Shown here piece after piece: positions 33,234-44,464 of a stretch of 64,000 nt of DNA (its first letter is position 1; each line of letters begins with the position of its first letter). Where the stretch lies: assembly GCA_024114885.1 (NCBI GenBank), contig CP099421.1:1178001-1242000 (forward strand), written 5' to 3'. The position numbers and the translations under genes are program-made. This DNA is from Septoria linicola (lineage: Eukaryota; Ascomycota; Dothideomycetes; Mycosphaerellales; Mycosphaerellaceae). Under the pieces are notes generated by a model. That model searched no databases. It was not told the DNA's origin and saw only the letters and a list, made by a program, of their open reading frames with translations.

Positions 33234-35372
33234 TCATGCTGACGAACTCTTCACCGCATGCCATAAGCCTTTTTCGTCCTGTATCCCTATCTCATAACCC
33301 AGCAGAACCTCAGTCCCACTGCCTTCCCAGCCTCTGTTTCCAGCTGCAGACAGCATGAACCGGCAGCTCGGGTCAATATGTATAGCACTAATTACTCCGC
33401 CTCTGTGTCCCGGCACGATCGTGAATGGCACCCTCGAATGCTTCGAGCTCTCTGGCTGCTGGAGATCGTAGATTCTCAAAATGTCTTGACTGGCACAGAC
33501 TAAGTGCTTCCCGTTGGGCATTGCACGAACTGCATAGACAGAACCACTGCCTTGCTGGAATCGGAATGTTCGATTGGGTTTGCTGCGCTTTGAACCGAGG
33601 TGATGGATTGAGTATTCCTCGACTGTGCAGTTGCGGCGCCCGGCGAAGAAGAAGTTGCCATCAGGCGACCAGCAGGCGCCTGTGCACCAAGGTGGTGTAG
33701 CAGGATCCGTTGGAATAGTGGCAATCGGCGAGTCCATTCGGCGATCCCATATTCGCAAAGTGCCGTCGAATGAAGCATCGAGGAATGTGCTCTCTGACTG
33801 TAGAGGGAGCTCCGACTTTGTATCGCTGTCGTCATTAGTGGCTGGCGCCGTCAGCGGCTCATCCGCATGCGGCAGACCGTTCGTCACAAGCGCACTCAGA
33901 CGCTCACCCTCGGACTGCGTCGGACCCTCAGCAGACGATTCGGCTGCCACAGTCGCGGGAGACGGAGCACTGGCCGCTTCGACCAATTCCGGTATTGCGT
34001 CTGCTGAGCCAGCTGCATCGACCGCTTGCACTGGGCCTCCACTGCCCATTCCTTGCATTTCGACGTCTGCTTCGCCAGCCGCATCCTGCTCAGTAGTCTG
34101 CATTTCACTTTCGAGCGCTCGCGTCAAATCATCATCGTCGTCTCCAAAAGCATTGCCTCCTCCTCCACCTGCTCCAGCACCAGTGTCGTCGCCAAATAGT
34201 GAGCCATGATCTCCATCGCCGAAGAGACTACCATCTGGAGAGCCCGCTGCGTCTTCATCTCCAGTGAGCGCAGACGGCCTTCGACTTGGGCCATTCGAAA
34301 CGCCATTGGCGGTTGGCTTATCGGCGTTGTTGCTGGAAAACGTGCCATTGCCAAGCTCAGGAAGCGCTTCAGTGACCTGTGGTACAGGCGTATCACTGAA
34401 CGGCCGAAGCTCAATAGCGCTGATCTGACTGCTTGCACCCTTGAACGAGCGAAGGACCTTTCCGGTGTCCAGATCCCACTCGTGAATATTCTTATCCCAA
34501 CTGCCTGATATCACCCGCCTCTCGTGATCACTCAGAGCGAGGACCGATACTGCGCTAGTATGCTCTTTTAAAGTTGTAATGATGTTGCCAGTGGAGTGCC
34601 GAGTAAGCTGCAGGTTGATGCCGCCTGATTCTAATCCCGACAAAAGCCACACAGCTTGCTTTTCTACCGCGAGGGAGTAGACTGGGCTCGTCCATTTTCC
34701 CTCATCCGTGTTACGCGGCGGCGTCTGTAGCAGCCGTTCTTCGTTCTCCCAATAGGTCACCATGGATCCTGCTTTCATCACGCTGTCCACAAATGGGTGC
34801 TTTTGAGCGACTGTGAGGGGCACTTTGCCATTGGCAGTATCCACCCAGTCGTATTTACGAATGTAGCCATCTGTGCCGCCTGTAAAGACGTACTTCATGT
34901 TTGGCGTAGCACAAACAGCATTGATGGAGGTCCCGTGAGGCGCCGCCATAGTGGGAACTATATCGTAGGCCTGCGCTGTGAGTGCTTCCGGCCTTACTTT
35001 AGGAATATGTACGCTCGACGCATCAGCTCGCGGCGACCGCCCTGCGGAGCCTCGTGGTGAGGGAGACTTGACCACGACTTCCGGATTGTGCTTGTCGTCG
35101 AGACTTTGCGACTGCTGCACATGCGTCGCCTGACTCGCCCTCCGCGACGGCGAGTCTGGCTCATTCTGGTCATCGTCATCGTCGCCCTCATTATCGTCTT
35201 CATTATCATCGTCGTCGTCTCCTCCATCGTCCTCGTCGTCGTCCGCGTTGTGGTCCATGTCCTGATCTGCATCCTGATCGCCTTCATTCACGTCCTCCAT
35301 TTCTTCGTCCTCATTCTCGTCTTCATCCTGCGACCCCGCATTCGGATCATTGTCATCCTCGTAGGAAGCCAT
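33234..35372 (-). CDS. SPT8: SAGA complex subunit Spt8
   Basis: WD40 subunit of the SAGA transcription co-activator that contacts TATA-binding protein. Single exon, 712 residues. The N-terminus is extremely acidic (residues about 5-75, Asp/Glu runs), then Ser/Pro-rich. The propeller starts at AQAYDIVPTMAAPHGTSINA with KYVFTGGTDGYIRKYDWV, continues with TSAVSVLALSDHERRVISGS and FLDASFDGTLRIWDRR, and ends with PFTIVPGHRGGVISAIHIDP. A long Ala/Glu/Asp-rich insertion (about residues 330-510) interrupts the repeats, a usual feature of Spt8. A hydrophilic C-terminal end follows EVLLGYEIG. Confidence 0.94.
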   Translation of the reverse strand: MASYEDDNDPNAGSQDEDENEDEEMEDVNEGDQDADQDMDHNADDDEDDGGDDDDDNEDDNEGDDDDDQNEPDSPSRRASQATHVQQSQSLDDKHNPEVVVKSPSPRGSAGRSPRADASSVHIPKVRPEALTAQAYDIVPTMAAPHGTSINAVCATPNMKYVFTGGTDGYIRKYDWVDTANGKVPLTVAQKHPFVDSVMKAGSMVTYWENEERLLQTPPRNTDEGKWTSPVYSLAVEKQAVWLLSGLESGGINLQLTRHSTGNIITTLKEHTSAVSVLALSDHERRVISGSWDKNIHEWDLDTGKVLRSFKGASSQISAIELRPFSDTPVPQVTEALPELGNGTFSSNNADKPTANGVSNGPSRRPSALTGDEDAAGSPDGSLFGDGDHGSLFGDDTGAGAGGGGGNAFGDDDDDLTRALESEMQTTEQDAAGEADVEMQGMGSGGPVQAVDAAGSADAIPELVEAASAPSPATVAAESSAEGPTQSEGERLSALVTNGLPHADEPLTAPATNDDSDTKSELPLQSESTFLDASFDGTLRIWDRRMDSPIATIPTDPATPPWCTGACWSPDGNFFFAGRRNCTVEEYSIHHLGSKRSKPNRTFRFQQGSGSVYAVRAMPNGKHLVCASQDILRIYDLQQPESSKHSRVPFTIVPGHRGGVISAIHIDPSCRFMLSAAGNRGWEGSGTEVLLGYEIGIQDEKGLWHAVKSSSA

Positions 35373-35669
35373 TTCCGAATAAAACTGTAACGCTGCGCGC
35401 TGGGCAACTCTTGATGGCGCTGTTGGACATTAACTAGCATACATGACACGTCATGCTCGTCCTGCGAGCGAATTGTTCAGAATGTATGAACAACTCAAAG
35501 AGGCGACAGATGGCAGAGTGTGAGTGCAAGGAACGAATGGCTGTCACATGTGTTTCAATCTTCACGCGAGTGCTCAAGGTTGACGCGCCTGCTGCCGCAG
35601 AGCCGCCGGAAGCTTATTTTATAGATTGGCATAGTTTACATACAGGACTTTGCTCTTCACTTGTCTACT
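35373..35669. other. Intergenic, about 300 bases
   Basis: SPT8 promoter side and nitronate monooxygenase 3' side. Nothing specific recognised. Confidence 0.5.
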
Positions 35670-36810
35670 CTACAGCTTCGATTCCGGACCTTGCGTCACC
35701 CATTTTGCTTGATCCAGAGAGTTCTTGGTTTCCTGCACCATCTCCTTGACAATGTCGGCCGCAGTCTGTCCCGCCTTGTTCACTGAGCCAGCCACGATAC
35801 CGATCGGCCTCAAAGCGGCAGCATCCTCGATGTCGTCAGTCAACTTCCCAGACTTGTGCAGCTTGTCCAGCTCATGCACTAGCGGCACGATACCTCTCGA
35901 CGTGAGGTCTTTGATCTCAGCCTGACGATTCGCCTCCCAATCGGTCAGGTACGGATTTCTCAACGCACGAAGAGGCCTTCCAGACCAGACCGTGAGTTTC
36001 ACCCAGTCATCATATCCAGCAGCGATCACCTGCTTCTTGAAGATCTCTGGTGCTTTCGACTCTACACTTGGAATGAACCTAGTGCCGACCCAAACACCAC
36101 TCGCGCCAAGCATCAGCGCGGCTGCGACACTTCTCCCATCATTGATTCCACCTGCCGCAACAAGTGTGACAGGCTTCTTCGTCAAAGGTGAAGTGTACTT
36201 GGCGCATATGTCTGCGCACGCCGGGATTAGAACCATAGTAGGGATGTCGCCAGTGTGTCCTCCGGCTTCGCCTCCTTGGGCGCAGATGATGTCTACACCG
36301 GCTTTGCAGGCTTTGTGGACATGCTTTGGATGTCCCACCATGTTCATGACCAGAATATTGGCCTTGTGGAGCTTTTCGATCACCCAAGGCTCAGGTACGC
36401 CGACCGCTGAAACGAAAAGTGTGGCGCCGCTTTCTATCACAATGTCGATGAGTTCGCCTAATGTTCCGTGTGTGTAGTCGTACTGATATTGTCAGCATGT
36501 GGTAATTCTTACTGTGAAGCAGAAAACTTACATTGGTCTTCCGGGCACTGCCACCAACTTGTGGTAACAGCAGATCGACGCCAAATGGGGCTTTCTCATC
36601 ACAATTCCTAGCTCTCAGCTCATCCTTGAGCTCAGCGAGCATGTCTCGGAGCATCTTTGGCGTGTAGCGGGCTCCACCAACGGTTCCAAAACCACCAGCT
36701 GCGGTCACAGCAGCAGCTAACTTAGGTCCTGCCACTTGATCCATTCCGGCCAGCATGATCGGATGCTGAACGCCCAGCAGCCCAGTCAGAGTGGTTGTGA
36801 GAGGTGCCAT
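35670..36810 (-). CDS. Nitronate monooxygenase (2-nitropropane dioxygenase family)
   Basis: FMN-dependent TIM-barrel enzyme oxidising alkyl nitronates such as propionate-3-nitronate. Two exons: 36810-36532 and 36482-35670; the 49-base GT-AG intron follows GSARKTN and phases match. The protein is about 363 residues. Motifs: GVQHPIMLAGMDQVAGPKLA at the N-terminus; AAGGFGTVGGARYTP; the flavin-binding core GVDIICAQGGEAGGHTGDIP; LVAAGGINDGRSVAAALMLG; ASGVWVGTRFIPSVES. The catalytic-region His of class I enzymes is present in EAGGHTGD. No targeting signal seen, so probably cytosolic. It opens a stretch rich in redox enzymes. Confidence 0.93.
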
Positions 36811-37355
36811 GATGCTGTATAAAATCTGTCAATGGTTGCGAGACTTGCGATTGAACGAGGAGCGATAAAATGCAAGGATATGATGAAGAAGCTGGCCTTA
36901 TAGCCTTCAGCTGACAGAGATCAGGAGATCAGCACTCGGGATACTCGTTTCGTCAGGTCTTGCGAAGCGATCGCAGGTATCAAGATCTGCGGATGGAGAC
37001 AAGCATACGACGATGACAGAGAGGTGACTTTGTCCGAGAACCTTTGATGCCTGTTCTGCTGCAGTCAGCTCTACACTGGAGAGAAGCACATGCGTCGGAG
37101 TGAAGTGGAGTCGACCGAGGTGGCAGGAGCGTTCGGCAAGTCGCGGCAAACATTGATGTCAAATTGATGAAGCCTAGTTCTGACTCGCAGCCTGCGATGC
37201 AACACTTTCTCCTTTCTCGTCATGGCCATCTATCTGAACAGACGAAGATACAAAGTTGTGCGCAGTATTGTACATTGGCTAAATGTAATCATGACGCCCA
37301 CAATGGCTCCAAGCACGAAGATGTACCGCAAATGCCACATGATCAGCGTTGAGAC
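36811..37355. other. Intergenic, 545 bases
   Basis: Promoter of the nitronate monooxygenase. No gene or repeat recognised. Confidence 0.5.
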
Positions 37356-38335
37356 TCATGCCGCCACCTCAATAGCAGCTGCTACAGGTGAAATGGACAC
37401 TCCTTCAGTCTTGCTATCAACTCTCGAAAGAGGAACTTTGGCTTCTCCTGAAGCAAGCTGGACGTCTTCCGGCTTCTCAAGCGTACCGAGCTCAGTGAAC
37501 ACTCCGCCACGACGCTCGTACTCTCTCGTGAAGCGAATAGGATTATTGGGCGTGGTCGGTGTGCCGGCAGGGAATCTCTGCAGAAACGTTAGAGTCCTTG
37601 CCATATCAAGGATCGTAGTGCATTGCGAATCATGTCGAAGTCCACTTACATTCATCTCATCGCCATATTCTGGCCCTTCAACAGGCTCAATCAGCCTTCG
37701 GGCCTGAAACCCGACAGAAGGACGATAGCCATACGGAGCGACCTCGAGCATTGCAGCATTCTGGCGGACCTTCTGTTCGATCGCCGCCTGTGTTCCAAAA
37801 TGTGGATGAGGGGCTCCCATTGCTTCCCATGGAGAGCCTTCTGCTTGGTACTCTGCACTTGGAACTGGGAGGTCGTGGAGACGCGTCAGAAGCGCTCGTG
37901 GGAAGTGGATGATCAAGTACAATACATCATCACTGTTGATCTTGATGCCATATCTGTGGTGCTTTGCTATTGTGAGTAACACCGGTTCACCCTAATCATC
38001 GTTGTGTGCTTACATGTTCATTGATGCGAGCAATGACCAGGCTGGAGTTCCGAGACTTGATCGGATACGCTGCATTACCCGTCATCATATGGACTGTGGC
38101 TTGCATGCGCTGATGCTCGATTCTCTTGTCCTCATTGATGAAGTGACCGGAAGCAGTGATCGCTCTCGCCACTCCGGGGTCCGTGGAGGTCTAAATACAA
38201 TCAGCAAGCGCCTGAACACCAATGCAAAACACAACTTACACGAAAGAAGTCGGAAACTCAGCCAAACTGCCACAGTCGTGGGAACTCCCACTCTGCCATG
38301 TTTCTCTCCACTTCTTGAGCTTGCTGGACGGTCAT
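37356..38335 (-). pseudogene. mpaB-like oxygenase-like gene with in-frame TGA
   Basis: Exons read on minus as 38335-38240, 38190-38014, 37961-37650 and 37577-37356. Resemblance to the fungal mpaB / ER-bound oxygenase (DUF2236-like) group is tentative. It rests on the order MTVQQAQEVERNMAEWEFP, then SSLVIARINEH with HHRYGI after the intron, then INSDDVLYLIIHFP. In the first exon the reading frame hits TGA at 38260-38258, between RLWQFG and VSDFFR. The flanking peptide and the downstream intron phase are both consistent with this being one exon. A single change from TGG (Trp) would explain it. The third exon's acceptor is AAG rather than YAG if frame is kept. No other ATG upstream of the second exon rescues it. 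It could be a pseudogene, an assembly error, or a gene with an unusual splice. Confidence 0.5.
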
Positions 38336-38379
38336 ATACTGGTAGGTGACTGGGTCATCGGTGAAGCCATGTTTCCACT

Positions 38380-38628
38380 TTAGTGCTTCAGTGGAGCTGC
38401 TATTGCGAGGGCAAGAACCGCAGCCTCAACCGGCTCATCCTTCGCATGCTGTATTGCGGACGCCAACGGTCGCTGCACTTCTGGAAAGTAATTGTAGAAC
38501 GCGCCCAAAGTGAAGTAGATTGTCGTCCATAACTTGGTCGACTTCGAAGCAGGAGAGAGTTTCCAGAAGGTTGGTATGAAGATCAGCGAAAAGACCCCAA
38601 AGACTGTTGCGAGCGGGCGAGAATTCAT
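38380..38628 (-). CDS. Small hydrophobic membrane protein
   Basis: An 82-residue ORF from ATG 38628, with two or three hydrophobic stretches: TVFGVFSLIFIPTFWKL, LWTTIYFTLGAFYNYF and EAAVLALAIAAPL. Function not recognised. The frame is open further upstream (to 38751) and a short in-frame intron ending CCAG at 38630 is possible, so the N-terminus is uncertain. It ends 44 bases before the mpaB-like exon on the same strand in a different frame. It could be that gene's N-terminal membrane anchor if an unseen splice joins them, or a separate small gene. Confidence 0.5.
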   Translation of the reverse strand: MNSRPLATVFGVFSLIFIPTFWKLSPASKSTKLWTTIYFTLGAFYNYFPEVQRPLASAIQHAKDEPVEAAVLALAIAAPLKH

Positions 38629-39342
38629 GCTGGTGTCAGTATGTTGTTTCCAAACGACTAATGTGTAGGTCGGAAGCACCGTGCTGGACATACGTGAGTA
38701 TAAGAATGAAAAAGAGAGAGTACTCCATGATCGGTCCAGGTCGACAGACACATCTAAAGCTTACCTGGATCCCTTGCCATGACTCCACGGGGACGGGAAG
38801 TCACACCGCGTCAGGGCACGTCTTCATGCTGGCTGTGTGGAGGAGAGCTTCGTGAAGCTTGGGAGAAGTGGTCCCGCCCGGAATGTCAAATGCTGGCTAT
38901 GCAAGCAACTCGTTGTCTATGCTTGTGTCCTAATCAGCAAACGAGGCAGTACGACACTCGCAGTCTCCCAAGTGAACGCCACACTCGCGGTGCGATCTGC
39001 TTTCGCCCCCCAGGAGCAGTGGGTCTGAGCCATTCGATTTGCAGTGCGAAATGTTCACTAAGGCGGAGCACATGCATCATGCTAAGACGTGGAGTGCATG
39101 ACTTGGCGTTCGGCTTGCATAGACTCATTGTGGCATACACGGAACACCGTGAGGTCTATTGATGGTTTCGTCACACACGGTGATTCCTGGTTCCCTGCAG
39201 CCACCAGCAGGTCGACCACCTACCCTCAGCCTCCACTTTCGAGTGGGGAGCAACCAGAGCGGTAAATGTAATAGGAGTCAGCATTTCGCAAGCGTGATGA
39301 TGGAAGCATTGTGAAGCACAACATAGTCGCAAGCTCAGAAAC
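38629..39342. other. Divergent intergenic region, 714 bases
   Basis: Between the small membrane ORF (-) and the GST-like gene (+). A shared promoter is likely. No ORF or site recognised. Confidence 0.5.
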
Positions 39343-40110
39343 ATGGTCCTCACAGTATACGGTTACGTCCCAGCCTGGGGCTTGCCCGACATCAGTCCCT
39401 ATCTCACCAAACTGGTCTTCTACCTCACCATGACCAAGACCCCGTTCGCGTATAAGCAAGAATCACTGGCTCATTTGGACAAGAACGCGCCTTGCGGAAA
39501 GTTGCCGTACATTGTGGACGATGATGGAACGAAGGTGGCCGACTCGAACAAGATCATTGCGTACCTGGAAATGAGATATGGCATATCGATGGACAAAGAT
39601 CTCGCGCCAGAAGATCGGGCACTATCGCTAGCATTTGAGCGGCTTCTCAGTGACCATCTCTATTGTAGTGGAGTGATCGAGCCAAGGTGGCGGAGAGACG
39701 AAGGTAAGTAGCCAAGCTCCTGAGCAGAAATTTCACTCTGATACAAGTCAGGCTGGGAGACATACATCCCATACATTGTTCAAGGAGCGGAAGTTGGCCC
39801 TGAACTACGTGAGGCTCTCGATCAATTTCGCGTTCGCATCCTCGACGGCTTCAACGGCCAAGGGATGGGTCGCAGAGACAGTGACTTCGTGCTCGATCTG
39901 TACAAGACTGATGTTGATGCTCTTTCTGACTTCCTGGGAAGCAAGAAGTATTTCATTGGTGATGAGCCGCACTCGATTGATGCCAGCGCATGCGCTATGT
40001 TGCGGCATTTGGTGGATCAGCCGCAGAAGTGGGAGGGGATTGGATATGTCGAAGGCAAGCAGAATCAGGCTGCTTACCTTAATTGCATGAGGTACGAGTA
40101 TGGCATCTAG
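39343..40110 (+). CDS. GST-fold protein, Fax/metaxin-like
   Basis: Glutathione S-transferase superfamily member of the failed-axon/metaxin-like group (GST_N_4 style). Two exons: 39343-39703 and 39752-40110, with a 48-base GT-AG intron inside DEGWETY. The thioredoxin-like N-terminal domain reads SPYLTKLVFYLTMTKTPFAY, CGKLPYIVDDDGTKVADSNK and IIAYLEMRYG; the Ser/Asn after VAD matches the family's ADSNxII motif. The C-terminal helical domain includes LSLAFERLLSDHLYCSGVIE, DVDALSDFLGSKKYFIGDEP and HSIDASACAMLRHLV. The protein is 239 residues with no signal peptide. Substrate unknown; detoxification of small electrophiles is possible but not shown. Confidence 0.88.
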
Positions 40111-40605
40111 GCAGCGCGTTCGAGACAGTTGCAGATAGCACGAATGTCTTTCTTGTCGGAAGCTTGTGTTTTCATATGGCATCAATTCCATACCACACTC
40201 TCTTCGATTGATCGTGAAGACTGGTGAGCGCAGCAGGACGGCTTCCACAATGAGCTACAGGGTCTTACCCTGTGCAGCCGTCTCCCCTCTTCGCGGCCCC
40301 GCCTCGCAGCCTTGGAAACAGTGACCTTGACAGAACGCGACACGGAGTTTCCGGGTCCACAGTGTCGTATGGAGCGCTTGGCCTCGTTCGGTGAATGCTG
40401 AGTGCCCACTTGCGGGTGCATGCAAGCTCGGATCTAGAAGCCCAAGACCCTCGTGGGATGTGGCTAGGCGAGCCTGCGCTGCTCATGTTCAACTGGCAGT
40501 CTAAATACTTCGAGGAGTGAGAAATTCGTCTCAAGCAATCTCATTGTACCAGCGTAAATGCAGAGTTGCTGAGCAGGTCGAGTCGAGCTGGGTTCCCAAG
40601 GAATC
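40111..40605. other. Intergenic, about 500 bases
   Basis: Between the GST-like gene and the SDR gene on the same strand. Nothing recognised. Confidence 0.5.
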
Positions 40606-41402
40606 ATGCCAACCGCGGGTGAGGATCCTGAGTGCGGCCGTCTGTCGCCACACTGACAGTGCACAGTGATCACTGGTTGCAATAGTGGCATCGGCCATGC
40701 GACTGCGCAGATACTCAAAGGGGAGGGCTACCACATCTACGCGCTTGATGTAGTGGTAGGCGACAAGCTGAAAGCTCTCGAAGGAACCAACATCCACATT
40801 TCCGAGGCGGATGTGACAAATCCAGACTCCATAGCGCGCTTTCGAAAGACTATAGGCGATACTCCCATTGACGTCTTGCTGAACGTCGCTGGTGAGTGGT
40901 TGCGATCTAATAGCACCGCTCCGCTAACGCATCGTCTTGTAGGTTCATGCCGGATCCGACGTCGGACACACTCGAGACTGTCTCACTGTCCACGATCCAG
41001 AAATCCTTCGCGATCAATGCATGTGGGCCATTGCTGCTAACGCAAGCACTGCTCTCCAACATCCTGTCAGCACCAGTCCCGCGACGGGTGGCAGTCGTCT
41101 CCTCTCGTATCGGCTCAATTGCGGACAACAGCTCGGGAGGCATGTATGCCTATCGAGCATCCAAGTGTGCCGTGAACTGCTTCTTTAAGACCTTGGCGGT
41201 GGAGCTTAGGGACAAAGTTGTCGTGGTGACGATGCTGCACCCTGGGTTTACAAACACCAACCTCGACGCGGATATTGGCAAGGTACCAGGAGTTGTGGAG
41301 CCAGAAGTATCGGCAGCTGGCCTTTGGAAGGTGGTCAAGGGTACGGAGCTGGCCAAGACTGGCAAGGTCTGGCATCGAGATGGATATGAGCTTCCATGGT
41401 AG
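40606..41402 (+). CDS. Short-chain dehydrogenase/reductase
   Basis: Classical SDR oxidoreductase, NAD(P)-dependent. Exons: a 13-base first exon 40606-40618 (MPTA), then 40667 to about 40895/40898, then 40943-41402. Motifs: VITGCNSGIGHATAQIL (Rossmann TGxxxGIG), ADVT, LLNVAG, catalytic Ser in VVSSRIGS, YAYRASK (YxxxK), and PGFTNTNL. About 246 residues, usual size. One oddity: the canonical donor GTGAGT at 40892 puts the third exon in the wrong frame. Only the nearby GTGGTT (40896) or GTTGCG (40899) donors keep the frame into MPDPTSDTLETVSL. A one-base lesion is the alternative. Substrate unknown. Confidence 0.85.
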
Positions 41403-42071
41403 GAGTTACGAGTACAGGCACTTGGCGAAGATGAAGGTTGATACAGTATGCCGAGTTGGGACTGTTATATACCTAGACGGTTAGCAGAGACGAGGGAGCA
41501 TGCACGTCTTATTACAGTCAGCCTTGAACATCAGTGACAAGCACGATTCGTCCTTGATAGTGCCAAATGTTCACTCATCTGTTCAGTCAACACGAGCTCC
41601 AGCCGCGGCCAATAAGGTCATGTGTAGTCCCAAGAGCCACTATCAATGGCTGCTGGGCGCATGAGTTCCAGAATCATGCATATCGTCTCGAAAGCTCTCC
41701 GGCCATGATGGACTGGAGAATCGTACTGGCATTGTCAAGCGATGTGTTCGTGCACGCGTCGTAAAAGTGCCTCAGAATTCAACGCGCCAAGGACAACTCT
41801 CGATCGAAGCTGACGACGTAGAGACCTCTGATCCACGCCGCAATCTTGCAGACACAGTCTCAGCATACCATCAGGAAGGATGCTAAGAGACGTGCATCGC
41901 ATGAAGAGCTGGCAAATGACCCCCAAGACACCGACTTCGGCCCAAGCTCCACCTTGATGCAGTTGCCGATCAAGCTGATGAGCAGCGTAGGCGGGACTGC
42001 TACTGCTCTATACGCCTCGACGCAGGTACATTGTAGATCTCCAGGTATTGCTTGTACAACTGTAGGTCAAA
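41403..42071. other. Intergenic, 669 bases
   Basis: Between the SDR and the hydroxyacid dehydrogenase. No gene or repeat recognised. Confidence 0.5.
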
Positions 42072-43263
42072 ATGTCAGGTTCGGTGGCAGCTGATGTGCC
42101 AACATTCACAATTATTCAAGCAGATGGACTGTACCCAGTAAGCTATACCAGTGCTGGTTTGAGCGGACAAACATATGCTTACTATGTTCACAGGACGATA
42201 CAGTCGAGCAGGAAATCTTCGCACCTCGTGCCGACCAGAGCTACAAGCTTGAGTTTGTGTCCACAGGGCTATGGCCGACCGGTACTCCAGAATCGAAGCC
42301 CTGGTCAGCCATTCCAGAGGACTTGCGCAACAGGATCAATGGCATTATGGTGCTGAAAATAGGTTTCAAGGAGTCAGACGTTGACCTGTTTCCCAATCTG
42401 AAAGTGTGAGTATTACCATTTTCACGGAGAAGCCTGCCTCAAGCTGAGAACGAGTTTGTAGGATTGTGCGAATGGGTGTAGGCTACGATCGCCTAGACCG
42501 ACCAGCTCTAGCGAAGAAGGGAGTTACTGTCTGTAATGTTCCTGACTACGGCACTGCAGAGATTGCGGATCATGCTATTGGGCTGATGCTGTCCATGCGG
42601 CGTGGAATCCTGCTACATAACGAACGACAACGAGCCAGCCCTCCCGACCCATGGATGCCGATCGAAACGCCCTTGGTCGCTCGACTGCAACGATCGACGT
42701 TCGGTGTGTTTGGCTTAGGACGCATTGGCACTGCAGCGGCTCTGAGAGCGAAAGCATTTGGCTTCAAAGTGCTGTTCTACGACCCGTACTTGCCCAATGG
42801 AGTCGATAAGAGCTTGAATATCGAACGCACAAAGGATATCAAGGAGTTGTTCAGGAGGAGTAATGTGCTTAGTCTGCACAGCCCATGCACGCGAGAGACA
42901 CGAAATATGATCGACTACGAGCTGCTTTCACTGCTGCCCAAAGGCGCCGTGCTGGTGAACACGTCTCGCGGCGAAGTACTGAACCTAGATGGCGTTGAAC
43001 GTTGTCTGAAGGAAGATATCATATCTGGAGCTGCGCTTGACGTGGTGCCAGAGGAGCCTATACCTGAGGATAGAGTGCCCTCGTTGATCCAGGCATATCG
43101 AAACAGGGAGCCATGGCTGGAAGGCAGGATGGTACTGACCTGTCACACTGCTTTCTACAGCCCTGAAAGCTTCGTGGATATTAGAATCAAGAGCTGTGAG
43201 ACGCTCCGAGATGTGCTGATCGATGGAGGCAAAAGCAACATCATTACACCTGAGATGGAGTAG
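42072..43263 (+). CDS. D-isomer 2-hydroxyacid dehydrogenase, CtBP-like
   Basis: NAD-dependent D-2-hydroxyacid dehydrogenase family member. Exons 42072-42137, 42194-42405 and 42462-43263, all GT-AG with matching phases; about 359 residues. The nucleotide-binding motif is STFGVFGLGRIGTAAALRAK. The catalytic Arg is in LVNTSRGEVLN, Glu in DVVPEEPIPEDR and His in LTCHTAFYSPES. The substrate-domain start (VRMGVGYDRLDRPALAKKG, TVCNVPDYGTAEIADHAIG) most resembles the C-terminal-binding-protein/phosphoglycerate-dehydrogenase-like branch. Whether it is an enzyme or a CtBP-type co-repressor cannot be told from sequence alone. No targeting signal. Confidence 0.92.
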
Positions 43264-43636
43264 CTACCAAGAGCAGAGCGTAACTCGCCTTGGCCTATTA
43301 ATGAATCGGGCGAGGGAGAGTGTGCTCCACCAGCAAGGTCTAACTTAGTGAGACGACACAGGTCCTGCTCGCATTTCACTCAAACCTCACCGCCGACACT
43401 GCACTTTGATCTTCGCCATGCGGATCGATCGCGTCTCGATAGCGACCAACGCGTGGAGCTTAGCGCGAACCGGCAAAGAGGCTGTCCGGATCAGTAGCAC
43501 GGTTCAGTGCTACGTCACTGTTGTGGGATGCCATTGACTCTAAGTTACACGTATCCCAAATGAAATTATTTCGAACACTCCTACACCTCCCATCGGATAC
43601 AGCATCTACACACTCATCAGACGCAGATATTCAAAA
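43264..43636. other. Intergenic, about 370 bases
   Basis: Promoter of the MAPEG gene. A CTAACTTAG half-palindrome near 43340 is like those seen at 17766 and 52422. Nothing else recognised. Confidence 0.45.
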
Positions 43637-44267
43637 ATGGCCGCATCACTCCTAGACCTCACGCGCAACTTTGTGCGTACAACGTCTACTGGATGGACGT
43701 GCAATCTGCTAATCACCTATCAATAGTCCCTGTACACCATCCCAGCAGCATGGATTCTCAGCATCGCGCCACACTTCTATGCTGCTAGCTTGGGCAAGTT
43801 CGACAACAAGAACCCAAGAACATACATCAAGGAGTCCTCGGGTGACCAGAGCATTGACAAGGGTTAGCTTCACATTCCAAGATTTGAGACGACTCTGCTA
43901 TGATACTGACTATCAACAGCCACCAAAGACACCATCATCCGTGCTGAGGGTGCTCAGCAAAATGGCTTCGAGAACCTCGGTCTGTTTGCAGCAGCAGTCG
44001 TTGCAGGCAACATCGCCAAGCTCGACAACTCGACGCTGAACACAATTAGTGGCGGGTACCTGCTGAGTCGCGTGGTGTACAACTACTTGTACATCAACGG
44101 CACGAACGACGCTATGGGTAAGCAGTGCTGTTTATACATGAATATGTTCCGATGAGACTAATTGTGGTTCCACAGCAAACGCACGAAGTGTATCATTCCT
44201 TGCTGGAATTGGTCTCATCTTTTCGTTGTTCATCAAGAGCGGAAATGTCATTCGAGGACAATTGTAG
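43637..44267 (+). CDS. MAPEG-family membrane protein
   Basis: Membrane-associated eicosanoid/glutathione metabolism fold; such proteins include microsomal GSTs. Four exons: 43637-43672, 43727-43862, 43920-44117 and 44176-44267, each junction GT-AG with correct phase. The protein is 153 residues, usual for the family. Four hydrophobic segments: YTIPAAWILSIAPHFYAASL, NLGLFAAAVVAGNIA, LLSRVVYNYLYI and FLAGIGLIFSLFI. The loop IIRAEGAQQNGFENLGLFAA carries the RAEGAxxNxxENL signature. Probably in the ER or mitochondrial outer membrane. It lies among other redox/detox genes. Confidence 0.9.
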
Positions 44268-44464
44268 GCATCGACAAGCTATCAGAGTATACCAGACATC
44301 AGTATATCCATGAGTATATCTAAACTGTAGCTACCGAACATGCAGTCAGTTCTGCAAAGTGGATCGGCAAGCTACAAGCTGCAGCTGTCACCGCATCTTC
44401 TCCAGTTGACCTCAGCCGCTCTCAGTCTGGGATTAGATCATTTACTGCTTCGGATTCCAGACTT
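44268..44464. other. Short intergenic region before the depolymerase
   Basis: 197 bases between the MAPEG stop and the next ATG. I searched it for a signal-peptide exon and found no convincing one; an ORF from 44344 (MQSVLQ...) is closed before 44464. Confidence 0.4.

Noticed and set aside
35088..35390. Hydrophobic Val/Ile-rich ORF antisense to SPT8
   Set aside because: It is the reverse complement of the Asp/Glu codon runs of the acidic Spt8 N-terminus, not a membrane protein.
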